A stretch of DNA of 64,000 bases from Pyrinomonadaceae bacterium. Lineage in GTDB: Bacteria > Acidobacteriota > Blastocatellia > Pyrinomonadales > Pyrinomonadaceae. How positions within the stretch are numbered: the first letter of the stretch is position 1; each line of letters begins with the position of its first letter. The translations under genes were made by a program, and so were the position numbers. This document shows positions 54,005 to 62,318 of this stretch, one piece after another. Under the pieces are notes generated by a model. That model saw only the letters and a program-made list of their open reading frames with translations, was not told the origin of the DNA and made no database searches. The stretch covers positions 1 through 64,000 of the forward strand of contig JAVEDE010000061.1 of NCBI GenBank assembly GCA_030841105.1. Direction: 5' to 3'.

Positions 54005-55410
54005 CAGTTCTCGCCCTCCACTCCCTCGACCCGGCAACTAAGCGCGCCCTCCGCCAAACGCACGCGCAACCTTTCGCCGACGCGCGCGCCCGCGGTCGAA
54101 CGCACGATGCGGCCGCGCGCGTCCTGCACGAGTGCGTAACCGCGTCCGAGCACGCCGAGCGGCGACAACGCATCCAGCGAGGCGACCGCGACTTCCAGTT
54201 GCGCCCGCGCGTCTTCGAGCCGCGCGCCGAAGTGCGCGTCGAGCGCGGCGCGCGTCACGGCAAGACGCACGCGCCCCTCGCTCGCACGCGTCGCCGCACG
54301 CGCGGGCGACAGCCGTTGTGTGATTGTTTCCAACTTTCGACGCGCACGCTCCTGCGCCCGCGTCATCAAAATTTCCAAACGCCGCGCGAGTTCATCTGTC
54401 TCACGCCCCGCCGTGCGCAGGCGTTCGCGCACCTCGTCGAAGCCCTCGGAACTCACCGCCTCGTGCACGCGTTCACGCTCGATGAGCAGACGGTATTCGA
54501 CGGCGCGCACGAGGTCGCGCGAGAGCGTGGCGACGATGGCCGTCATCTCGTCCTCGCGCGCCGCTACGAGTTCGGCCGCCGCCGAAGGCGTCGCCGCACG
54601 CACGTCGGCCGCGAAATCGGCGATGGTGAAATCCGTCTCGTGCCCGACCGCAGAGATCACAGGAATCCCCGACGCGCGGATCGCGCGCGCCACCTCCTCC
54701 TCGTTGAACGCCCACAAGTCCTCGCTCGAACCGCCCCCGCGCCCCACGATGATCGCGTCAATCAAATCAGCGGTGCGCCCCTCGCGCTGCGCCCTTCGGT
54801 GGTGTTCGTTCAACGCCCGGATCGCGCGCGCGATCTCCGCTCCCGCCCCCACACCCTGCACGCGCGTCGGCGCGACGAGGACGTTGACCGTGCGCGTGCG
54901 GCGCGTGATGACGTGAATGATGTCGCGTATGGCCGCGCCGGTCGGCGACGTGACGACGCCCACGCGTCGCGGCAGAAGCGGCAGCGGACGCTTCAACTCT
55001 TCCGCGAACAAGCCCTCGGCCGCCAGCCGGTCGCGCATCTGCTCGAAGGCCACGCGCAGCGCGCCCGCGCCGATGGGGTCGAGTCCTTCGACGAGTAACT
55101 CGTACTCGCCGCGCGGCTCGTAGACCGTGATGCGCCCGCGCGCGCGCACCTGCAAGCCGTCGGACGGACGGAAGCGGATGCGGCCGTTGACGCCGCGAAA
55201 ACATTTCGCGTGCAGTTGCGCCGACTCGTCCTTGATCGTGAAATACCAGTGGCCGGAAGCGGCCGCCTTGAAGTTGGAAATCTCGCCCTCGACCCACACG
55301 GCCGTGAAACGGTTCTCCAACGCCCCGCGCACCTGCGAAGTCAACTCCGACACGGAGAGCGGGCGTCGCTCCGTCTCGTCGAACAGGGATAACAGCAGCG
55401 GGCTTTTCAT
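54004..55410 (-). CDS. xseA: Exodeoxyribonuclease VII large subunit
   Basis: 468 aa catalytic subunit degrading single-stranded DNA in mismatch repair and recombination. An OB-fold (about 10-100, VWVEGEISNFKAAASGHWYFTIKD) is followed by the catalytic domain with VGVVTSPTGAAIRDI, IIVGRGGGSSEDLWAFNEE and ISAVGHETDFTIAD (about 275-288), then a helical coiled-coil C-terminus. All XseA signature residues are visible. The ATG at MKSPLLLS is preferred to an upstream one. The next gene is coupled by one base. Confidence 0.95.
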   Translation of the reverse strand: MKSPLLLSLFDETERRPLSVSELTSQVRGALENRFTAVWVEGEISNFKAAASGHWYFTIKDESAQLHAKCFRGVNGRIRFRPSDGLQVRARGRITVYEPRGEYELLVEGLDPIGAGALRVAFEQMRDRLAAEGLFAEELKRPLPLLPRRVGVVTSPTGAAIRDIIHVITRRTRTVNVLVAPTRVQGVGAGAEIARAIRALNEHHRRAQREGRTADLIDAIIVGRGGGSSEDLWAFNEEEVARAIRASGIPVISAVGHETDFTIADFAADVRAATPSAAAELVAAREDEMTAIVATLSRDLVRAVEYRLLIERERVHEAVSSEGFDEVRERLRTAGRETDELARRLEILMTRAQERARRKLETITQRLSPARAATRASEGRVRLAVTRAALDAHFGARLEDARAQLEVAVASLDALSPLGVLGRGYALVQDARGRIVRSTAGARVGERLRVRLAEGALSCRVEGVEGEN

Positions 55411-55458
55411 CTGTGCGGATGGTAACACCCGCCGCCGCCCCGCTCCAAAATGTGCAGA

Positions 55459-57186
55459 TTAGTTTGACTGCGGAGTTGTACTGACGACGACGGGGCTGAG
55501 GCGCACCACCGCGCCTTCACGCGCGACGCGCACGCGCACGCGGCCGCGCGTGGCAGCGGAAGTCGTCTGGTAGCTGACGGTGTAAGAGGTGCGCAGTTGC
55601 GCCACCACGTCGTCGTAGGCGAGTTGGAGTTCGTCGAAACGCCGGACGGGGTAATAGACGCCGCCGGAGACGCTCGCCAGTTTGCGCCCCTCTTCGTCGG
55701 CGCGCGAGGTGAGCGTCAGGAAGCGCGTGCGCGTCGGGTCGAGCGAGGTCACGGCCGACGGCGCGCTCGACGCGGGGATGAGGCCGGAAGGGATGTAGAG
55801 CGGGTAGACGACCGCGCCGGTCTCGATGATGGTTTCGAGGATGTAAGGGAACGGGATGAAGGAGCGGTTGTCGTCGCCGTCGGAGATAACGACGATGGCC
55901 GTGCGCTCGTCGCGCAGCGGCTTCAACGTCTCGACGAGTGTGTAGGCGAGCGCGTCGTAGAGCGCAGTGCCGCCGCCCGCCTCGATGTCCTTGATGCGTT
56001 GCGCGAGGAGGCTGCGGTCGGTCGTGAAATCCGAGATGAGTTGCACGTCGTCGCGGAAACTGATGATGGCGATGCGATCCTGCGGGCTGACCGTGTTGAC
56101 GAAGGCGAGCGCGGATTTTCTGATGAAGTCGAGCCGCTCCTCGACGCTCCCCGACACGTCTAACAGCAGCACGAGATTGAACGGCGTGCGCGACGGCGCG
56201 ACTTCCACCACTTCGCGCGCCGCGTCGCCCTCCGAGACGCTGAAGTCTTTGCGTTCGAGTCCGGCAATCGCACGCCCCTGCCTGTCCGTCACGTTCGCGT
56301 TGACGCGCATCAACTGCGGCGCGACCTCGCGCGCGGCGCGCTCGCTTTTCGTCGCGACGCTCAAGACCGGCGCGCCCCCGCGCGGCGGCGGCAACGTCTG
56401 CGCGTACTCGCCGACGAAGCGCGGCGTGATCTTGCGGATGGCCTCGATCAAATCCTGATTGCCGCTGCGGATGATGGCGCGCGCCGCTTCCGTCAACTGC
56501 CGCTCGCGCAAGTCTGCGGGCACGCTCGCCGGGTCAACGCCGAAGAGGATCACGCCGCGCTCCGTCTCTAAATCCAACTTCACGCGCTGGTCGCGCTTCG
56601 CCTTCTTGTCGCCGAAGCGACCCGACACCTCGAACCGCCCGCCGCGCTTCTCTTCAACCTTCCCCAACTCCACCTCGCTGTAAAAACGCGGGCGGCTCGC
56701 CGTCCAGCGAAAGCTGTAGCGCAGCGAATCGAGCGGCACGTCGGCGCGAATCGTGCCCGTGTCGCTCACCGCCTCCACCTCGCTCAGAGACCCCGACACG
56801 TCAACCGCGCCCGCGCGCGTCTCCACACGCACACGCGCGCGCTCAGGCACACGCAAAAACAGATCAATCCGGTCGCGCTCCGAGCGTCCTTCTTTGACTT
56901 CGACTTCGACGCGCCCGCCCGCGGCCACAGTCTTCACGTCCGACTCCGCGACCGCCGCTCCCGGCGACTCCGCACGCAGCGACACGCGCTTGCGTTCTTC
57001 GCCCTCCGCCGCGGCCACCACCGTCACGCGCCCGCTCAAGTTCTTCACCGACACGAGCGTCGCCGCCCCGGCCGCCGCCTCCAACTCACGCTCCACCCCC
57101 TGCGCGCGGCACACCGCGGCGGCGACGCCCAAGCCCAAACACAGCACGCACACGCACCACGCACGAACCAACATCAACTTCATCAT
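55459..57186 (-). CDS. VWFA-related acidobacterial protein with N-terminal DUF4097-like region
   Basis: 575 aa. Signal peptide (about 1-28) and a beta-rich region (about 35-220) resembling the DUF4097/adhesin-type repeats (LVSVKNLSGRVTVVA; VETRAGAVDVSGSLSEVEAVSD). A linker with KITPRFVGEYAQ precedes a VWA domain (about 325-530) with MIDAS LLLDVSGSVEE and IVVISDGDDNRS. It ends VSYQTTSAATRGRVRVRV. This is the largest of the four VWFA proteins here. GAGGCGAG lies before the ATG. It borders the restriction island. Confidence 0.9.
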   Translation of the reverse strand: MMKLMLVRAWCVCVLCLGLGVAAAVCRAQGVERELEAAAGAATLVSVKNLSGRVTVVAAAEGEERKRVSLRAESPGAAVAESDVKTVAAGGRVEVEVKEGRSERDRIDLFLRVPERARVRVETRAGAVDVSGSLSEVEAVSDTGTIRADVPLDSLRYSFRWTASRPRFYSEVELGKVEEKRGGRFEVSGRFGDKKAKRDQRVKLDLETERGVILFGVDPASVPADLRERQLTEAARAIIRSGNQDLIEAIRKITPRFVGEYAQTLPPPRGGAPVLSVATKSERAAREVAPQLMRVNANVTDRQGRAIAGLERKDFSVSEGDAAREVVEVAPSRTPFNLVLLLDVSGSVEERLDFIRKSALAFVNTVSPQDRIAIISFRDDVQLISDFTTDRSLLAQRIKDIEAGGGTALYDALAYTLVETLKPLRDERTAIVVISDGDDNRSFIPFPYILETIIETGAVVYPLYIPSGLIPASSAPSAVTSLDPTRTRFLTLTSRADEEGRKLASVSGGVYYPVRRFDELQLAYDDVVAQLRTSYTVSYQTTSAATRGRVRVRVAREGAVVRLSPVVVSTTPQSN

Positions 57187-57475
57187 TTGGAAACTCGCCT
57201 CGACCGGGTAACAGAAGGAAAACCGCTGCGGAGAGCCGACACGCGCAATCTTGCCGAATCTCGCGCATGCCGGTCAAGCCGGACGCGCGCCGGGATTGTA
57301 TTCCAGGATTAAACGTCGTGGCTTCAATGAACAACCTCTGATAGACGAACTAACTTCTCTAAGACTACACTTTCACAACTCCCCGCTAATGTTCTTAAAA
57401 TTCTAAGGTGAAGAGGATAGTTAGTATTGCACTATTCCAAAATTGACTTTACTCTCGCACTGTCTGTGTGCACGG
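57187..57475. other. AT-rich junction at left end of the restriction island
   Basis: Composition changes from GC-rich to AT-rich near 57300. TTGACT at 57443 is a -35-like hexamer, but no good -10 follows. No terminal inverted repeat or integrase was found. Confidence 0.4.
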
Positions 57476-57739
57476 ATGGGAAAATCTATTGCCTCAAGTG
57501 ACTATGCCCTTTTCCTATCTCTTCTGAGAGAAGCGAGGGAAAAAGCAGGAATGACTCAGGAGCAGCTTGCCGAAAGTTTAGGGCAAACACAGTCATTCGT
57601 GAGCAAATGCGAGCGCGAAGAAAGATGCCTTGACTTGGTAGAAGTTAGAGCATTATGTATGGCTCCAAGCGTTTCCTTCCCTTCCTTCGTTGCACGGTTC
57701 GACAACCTCATTAGCAAAGAGCAACAGCGCGGAGGATGA
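57476..57739 (+). CDS. XRE-family DNA-binding protein (likely RM controller)
   Basis: 87 aa from ATG (MGKSIASSDYALF); a TTG 33 bp upstream would add 11 residues. A helix-turn-helix occupies about residues 12-60 (REKAGMTQEQLAESLGQTQSFVSKCEREERCLDLVE). It lies 4 bp ahead of the methylase start. Size and position resemble controller (C) proteins of restriction-modification systems, which delay endonuclease expression. No paired C-box operator was convincingly found upstream. Codons are AT-richer than flanking genes. Confidence 0.8.
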   Translation: MGKSIASSDYALFLSLLREAREKAGMTQEQLAESLGQTQSFVSKCEREERCLDLVEVRALCMAPSVSFPSFVARFDNLISKEQQRGG

Positions 57740-57743
57740 TCCT

Positions 57744-58652
57744 TTGAGTAGTAACAACGAAGTGGCAGCAGTCGCTCGTCAGCGAACCCATGTTAAGAGA
57801 AATGATCTGGTGCAGCCATTCCTTAAGTGGGCGGGCGGCAAGCGACAACTTCTCCCTGAAATTCGTAAGTATGTTCCAAAAAAGTATAACCTCTATTTCG
57901 AGCCGTTTATAGGTGCGGGTGCGGTACTTCTCGATATCCAGCCCAGAGAAGCTCTGATCAACGACATCAACGAAGAACTCATTAATTGCTACCATGTCAT
58001 TAAGAGCAACCCGGAAGCATTAATTGTTAGCGCACACCAGCATCAGAATACGGAAGCATATTTTTATCGTTTACGATCTCTCGATCGTGAAGCGGCTTTT
58101 AGCCGGCTATCGGATGTAGAGCGGGCTTCACGTATCATCTTTCTTAATAAGACCTGCTACAACGGACTGTTCAGAGTAAACAGCCAGGGGCAATTTAATG
58201 TCCCGTTCGGCAAATATACAAACCCACTTATTGTTGACGAAGTAGTGATCCGGGCAGTTAGCCGATATCTCAATGAATCAAATGTGTCACTTTCCAGCGA
58301 TGATTTTCAAGAGGCGGTAAGCGGCGCAGGGCGCGGTGATTTTGTGTACTTTGACCCCCCGTACGATCCTGTCTCTGACACGTCATCATTCACCGGTTAC
58401 AACTTAAACAGTTTCGACAAGGACGAGCAGCGCCGATTAAAAGACGTGTGCGATGACCTGACGCGACGCCAGTGTAAGGTGCTTCTTAGTAACTCTGCGA
58501 CAGATTTTATCCGAGAGCTATATAGCGACGCCGCGCGCTACACAATTGTTGAGGTTGAAGCGAGCAGAAACATTAACTCTGTCGCTGCCGGGCGCGGGAA
58601 GATTAGCGAACTTCTCATATTCAACAACTATAATGTCTCAATCAAAAAATGA
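57744..58652 (+). CDS. DNA adenine-N6 methyltransferase, Dam/DpnM type
   Basis: 302 aa. Class alpha-like D12 methylase: target/AdoMet strand FLKWAGGKR (about 27-35), AdoMet motif I region FEPFIGAGAVLLD, and catalytic motif IV DPPY (about 204) in VYFDPPYDPVS. The C-terminus EVEASRNINSVAAGRGKISELLI matches Dam/DpnM-like enzymes, many of which methylate GATC, but the site is not determined. TTG 57744 is chosen because GGAGGATGATCC sits 8 bp ahead. The stop overlaps the endonuclease ATG by 20 bp. Confidence 0.93.
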   Translation: MSSNNEVAAVARQRTHVKRNDLVQPFLKWAGGKRQLLPEIRKYVPKKYNLYFEPFIGAGAVLLDIQPREALINDINEELINCYHVIKSNPEALIVSAHQHQNTEAYFYRLRSLDREAAFSRLSDVERASRIIFLNKTCYNGLFRVNSQGQFNVPFGKYTNPLIVDEVVIRAVSRYLNESNVSLSSDDFQEAVSGAGRGDFVYFDPPYDPVSDTSSFTGYNLNSFDKDEQRRLKDVCDDLTRRQCKVLLSNSATDFIRELYSDAARYTIVEVEASRNINSVAAGRGKISELLIFNNYNVSIKK

Positions 58653-59928
58653 CGCAGCATGGGAAAAGTTATTTAACACTCACCATATTATTGAACAGGT
58701 AAATAATAATGGGGTATATGAAATCTCTGCCGTGAACATAAACAAGCAGCGCGAAGCGCGGCTCATGACGAAGTTCGATCATCATATACAGCTTCCGACT
58801 CTTTTTAAGCAAAATAACTTTACTATTCAGCCGAATTCCAGAGGAACATATCTTATCGGGCGCTTTGTGAGCTATCAGCCGATACTTGACGATGAATCCT
58901 CAGACATTGAAGAAGTCTCCTTCCCCACTCACATCGAAACTATCAATCCCGAAAATATTTACTCTGAATCAGCCGCCTTGCTTTGTGCTTTTAATGCTGG
59001 AATCATCTCGCGACTGTTAGAGGAAGAAGTTTCTCTGACGGTGCTCGGTCGAATGTCTACCGGGCGCTTTAGTTACTTTATCAATGATAGCCAGCGCGGG
59101 TCACCATATGAGATTACGGTTAACAACTCACAACTTGAAATTGATGCCGGGTTTGAGGGACAGAGAGGATTCGCACTGGTCGAAGCCAAGAATGAAAGCG
59201 TACAAGATTTTTTAGTCCGACAACTTTATTATCCTTATCGCCTGTGGAAAAGTAAGACAACAAAAACTGTTATCCCAATTTTCATGTCTTATTCAAATGA
59301 CATATTTTCCTTCTACGTCTTTCTGTTTGAGCAAGAGCATAATTACAACTCCATCAAACTTGTGAATCGGAAAAAATATCGAATAGGCAGCAGCGAAATT
59401 GAACTGCCCAACATTGTAGGAGTGTTGGCACAAACCGTTATTGTTCCCGAACCGGACGATATTCCCTTCCCACAAGCTGATAGCTTTAGCCGTATTGTTG
59501 ATTTGCTCACACAGCTTCATGGAGCAACTATGTTATCTCCCGATGACATAACGACCAACTACGCTTTTGACTTTCGGCAGACCCATTACTATACAAGAGC
59601 GGGTATGTACCTCGGTCTTATCGAACGACACCAAAGCCGAGATCAAGGCGTTAGCTATACCCTCACGCCACGCGGGGCTACTATCATGGCTAAGAGACCC
59701 CAAGCCAGAAGCCTGGCCCTTGTAGAATGTATTTTAGAGCATGAAGTGTTCAATCAAACGCTGCGACTTTACTTGAATCAAGCAGGACGGCCGACCCCTG
59801 AGCAAGTAGTAGAGATTATGAATATGGCACAGCTTGGACTTGATAAGGACGGAAGCACGACCATCAGAAGAAGAGCGGGAACGGTGCTCTCGTGGATGGA
59901 TTGGATAATGGCGCTGACCAGAAGATAG
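58633..59928 (+). CDS. Putative type II restriction endonuclease, PD-(D/E)XK fold
   Basis: 431 aa, AT-rich. The likely nuclease core is QLEIDAGFEGQRGFALVEAKNE (Asp about 172, Glu-x-Lys about 183-185), fitting PD-(D/E)XK. A C-terminal helical region (about 310-431) includes a winged-helix-like block (YYTRAGMYLGLIERHQ..., TLTPRGATIMAK). It starts inside the methylase gene, a common RM layout that couples expression. Recognition sequence unknown. No helicase or other defence gene follows. Confidence 0.8.
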   Translation: MSQSKNDAAWEKLFNTHHIIEQVNNNGVYEISAVNINKQREARLMTKFDHHIQLPTLFKQNNFTIQPNSRGTYLIGRFVSYQPILDDESSDIEEVSFPTHIETINPENIYSESAALLCAFNAGIISRLLEEEVSLTVLGRMSTGRFSYFINDSQRGSPYEITVNNSQLEIDAGFEGQRGFALVEAKNESVQDFLVRQLYYPYRLWKSKTTKTVIPIFMSYSNDIFSFYVFLFEQEHNYNSIKLVNRKKYRIGSSEIELPNIVGVLAQTVIVPEPDDIPFPQADSFSRIVDLLTQLHGATMLSPDDITTNYAFDFRQTHYYTRAGMYLGLIERHQSRDQGVSYTLTPRGATIMAKRPQARSLALVECILEHEVFNQTLRLYLNQAGRPTPEQVVEIMNMAQLGLDKDGSTTIRRRAGTVLSWMDWIMALTRR

Positions 59929-59958
59929 GAAGCCATTCATCGCCGAGTGATTAGCTAG

Positions 59959-60083
59959 AGCGGCACGATCGGCGTCGCCGCTTCACCGGCTTCGACGTTG
60001 AAGAAAACTACTTAGGCATCGCCGCGCAGCGCATCGCCGACGAACTCGCCGCCCCGGCGCGAAGCAAACCGCGCGGCGTTTAG
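59959..60083 (+). pseudogene. Relic of a DNA methyltransferase C-terminus
   Basis: In one frame 59959-59982 reads SGTIGVAA, like motif I (FxGSGTTGVAA) of N4/N6 DNA methylases. From 59976 another frame reads RRFTGFDVEENYLGIAAQ then RIADELAAPARSKPRGV and a stop, the usual ending of such enzymes after motif I. The two overlap around CGTCGCCGC, consistent with a small deletion. Composition is GC-rich, unlike the island. The N-terminal part is absent. Confidence 0.65.
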
Positions 60084-60086
60084 ATC

Positions 60087-61091
60087 ATGACGTTCGACAA
60101 GAGAAAAATAGTTCTCATCTCCGCCGTCTCACTGGCGACGCTGGCCTCCGTCGTCGCCATCGTGCCGCCCAGACCCGACGGCGCGGGCGCGAGTCGCGGC
60201 CTGTTCGCGGCGCGCACGCCGGAGACGCCGAAGCCCGCATCGCTCGTCTCATCGAACGCGAACGAGGTTCGTCTAGCCGAAGCCGTTGACACCGTTGCGA
60301 CGGCCGGAACAAAAGCCGTCGAGACGGTTGAGGCGAACGCCGTCGCGCCTGCCGTCGCGGAGTCGGCGGCGCAGCAAAACCGCGCGCTCAAGGATGGCTT
60401 GAACTGGACGTTCGGCGGCAAGCCGCAGCGCGGGTGGGCGATCTACGTCCCGCTCATCCAACGCCTCATCGGCACGGAGGACGACGCCGCGAGCGCGGGC
60501 TTCGCCGCGAGCGTCGCGCGCTGGCAGAAACGCGTGGGACTCGCGGCGAGCGGCGTGCTCGACGAGGCCACCCTGATGCGTATGATCTCGACGTGGCAGG
60601 CGCGGCGACGCAAAGGCAGCACCTACCCGCGACCCGACGAACTCCTCACCGTCCCCGCCGCAGAGTTCTGGGACTCCTCGCGCGCGGACGACTTGCGACA
60701 GGTCGAACGACAAACTTACGCGGCCTACAAACGCATGCTGGCCGCGGCCGTCGCCGACTCGTCCGTGCAACTCGCGAGTCGCAACGGCGAACTCGCCGCG
60801 TCGGAAAAGTATCTGAAAATCATCTCGGCGTTCCGCTCGCGCGAGTATCAGGATCGCCTACGCAAGTTGGAGCCTAACGCCGGTCGCGGCGCGCTCGCCG
60901 TCAACAGCCCACACTTCACCGGGCGCGCGCTCGACCTGTACGTCGGCGGCGAACCGACCATCACGAAGGACAGCAACCGCGCCCTCCAGACGCAGACGCG
61001 CGCCTACCGCTGGCTCGTCCGCCACGCCGAACGCTTCGGCTTCTGCCCCTACTTCTACGAACCGTGGCACTGGGAATACTGCGCGCCTTAG
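60087..61091 (+). CDS. Peptidoglycan-binding D-Ala-D-Ala carboxypeptidase (VanY-type)
   Basis: 334 aa. Signal peptide or anchor (about 5-27), an Ala-rich linker, a peptidoglycan-binding-1-like domain (about 112-175, VPLIQRLIGTEDDAASAGFAASV then RWQKRVGLAASGVLDEATLM) and a VanY-type LAS metallopeptidase (about 230-334): SPHFTGRALDLY supplies zinc His/Asp and EPWHWEY the second Glu/His. It trims stem peptides of peptidoglycan. The start lies 3 bp after the methyltransferase relic. The terminator at 61125 is downstream. Confidence 0.9.
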   Translation: MTFDKRKIVLISAVSLATLASVVAIVPPRPDGAGASRGLFAARTPETPKPASLVSSNANEVRLAEAVDTVATAGTKAVETVEANAVAPAVAESAAQQNRALKDGLNWTFGGKPQRGWAIYVPLIQRLIGTEDDAASAGFAASVARWQKRVGLAASGVLDEATLMRMISTWQARRRKGSTYPRPDELLTVPAAEFWDSSRADDLRQVERQTYAAYKRMLAAAVADSSVQLASRNGELAASEKYLKIISAFRSREYQDRLRKLEPNAGRGALAVNSPHFTGRALDLYVGGEPTITKDSNRALQTQTRAYRWLVRHAERFGFCPYFYEPWHWEYCAP

Positions 61092-61124
61092 CACGCGGCG
61101 AATTGTTCAACGACGAAGTGCGCG

Positions 61125-61171
61125 AAGGTTAAAGGGGCGCGGAGTGTTGAACTCCGCGCCCCTTTAACCTT
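61125..61171. terminator. Strong bidirectional terminator hairpin
   Basis: A perfect 21-bp stem (AAGGTTAAAGGGGCGCGGAGT and its complement) with loop GTTGA between convergent VanY and L,D-transpeptidase genes. Confidence 0.85.
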
Positions 61172-61217
61172 GCGCCCCTCTCGTTAAAAACTTCTTTACC
61201 TTCTAACCCGAACCTGT

Positions 61218-62180
61218 TTACGCGGTGCGCTTCTTCGCCGCTACCTTCTTCTTCGCCGCGGGTGAGCCGACGAGGGGCAGGACGCGGCCGTCGGCGAGTG
61301 CGCGTCCGGCGGTGATGCTCTCCACGGAGACGACATATTTTTGCTTGGCGTTGACGCGCGCGAGCATGGCTTTGAGCGTCGCGTCGTCGAGGGCGGAGGC
61401 GTCCACGCCGCTCGATTCGAGTTCGGCGCGGAGAGCTTTGACGGTGTTCGTGCCGCGCTCGTAAACATCTGGGTAGAGGTGCAGGTAGCCGCCTTCGACG
61501 ACCTCCGTGTCGTAGTTGATATCAACGGCGAGCGGCTCGTCGAGTTTGGCGACGACGGTGTTCTTCGTCACCTTGGCGTTCGCGATCTTCTTGGCCGAGA
61601 CGGGCAGGCCGCGCGCCGCGACGATCTTCTCGGCCAGATCGTAGAGGTCTGTGCGGAGCATGCGGATGCAGCCGTGCGAGACGAGATTGCCGAGGTCGGT
61701 CGGGGCGGCGGCCTGATGTATCAGGTAGCCGTAGCCGAGCGGGATTTTCAGTTTGCCGAGCGGGTTGCGCGGGTCGCTCGCGCGGATCACCTCGCCCGCC
61801 TTGACGCCCTTGCGCCCCGTCACCCACTCGCTGTTCGGCGGTATCCAATCGGGATTCCAGATGATCTCCGAAGCCTGCTTCTCGCCAATCGAGATGGGGA
61901 AATCTTTCCGCCCGACGCCCACCGCGTAAGTCTTCACCTCTTTGCCCTTCTGCCAGAGCGTGAGGCAGAAGGCGGGCACGTCAACCGTGATCTCGATGTC
62001 CGGTTCGCCCGCCACCAACGCCGCGCGCTCGATCCGCCCGCCTGTAAACTTGTCCGAGCGCACCGACTCGTTCGAGCGATACGGCGACGCGGCCTGCTGC
62101 GCCTGCGCCGCCTGCGCGCCGAACGAGACCGCGCCGACTAACGCCAACAGCGTAATATTTTTTTTCAATAAAAAACTCAT
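61218..62180 (-). CDS. L,D-transpeptidase (YkuD/ErfK type)
   Basis: 320 aa exported enzyme forming 3-3 peptidoglycan crosslinks or anchoring proteins. Signal peptide (about 1-30), then the YkuD domain (about 65-185): VDVPAFCLTLWQKGKEVK, IIWNPDWIPP, GYLIHQAA and the active-site SHGCIRM (Cys about 170). The C-terminus carries an extra domain (about 200-320) ending in a Lys/Ala-rich tail. The start is the ATG before SFLLKKNITLLAL rather than one 78 bp upstream. It is convergent with the VanY gene. Confidence 0.92.
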   Translation of the reverse strand: MSFLLKKNITLLALVGAVSFGAQAAQAQQAASPYRSNESVRSDKFTGGRIERAALVAGEPDIEITVDVPAFCLTLWQKGKEVKTYAVGVGRKDFPISIGEKQASEIIWNPDWIPPNSEWVTGRKGVKAGEVIRASDPRNPLGKLKIPLGYGYLIHQAAAPTDLGNLVSHGCIRMLRTDLYDLAEKIVAARGLPVSAKKIANAKVTKNTVVAKLDEPLAVDINYDTEVVEGGYLHLYPDVYERGTNTVKALRAELESSGVDASALDDATLKAMLARVNAKQKYVVSVESITAGRALADGRVLPLVGSPAAKKKVAAKKRTA

Positions 62181-62318
62181 CTTCAAATCTGTCCCCTTAT
62201 GTCTGTCGTCCACTCGTCTCCCGGCCGTCAGGTAAACACATCGCTTCGCCATGTTCACGCCGATTGGGAGTTAAGGTTAGGGTGCGCGGCTGCCCGTTTG
62301 GTTGCCTGTCAAATCGCC

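Noticed and set aside
57187..59940. Island as transposon or integrative element
   Set aside because: No transposase, integrase, terminal inverted repeats or target duplication could be found at its edges.
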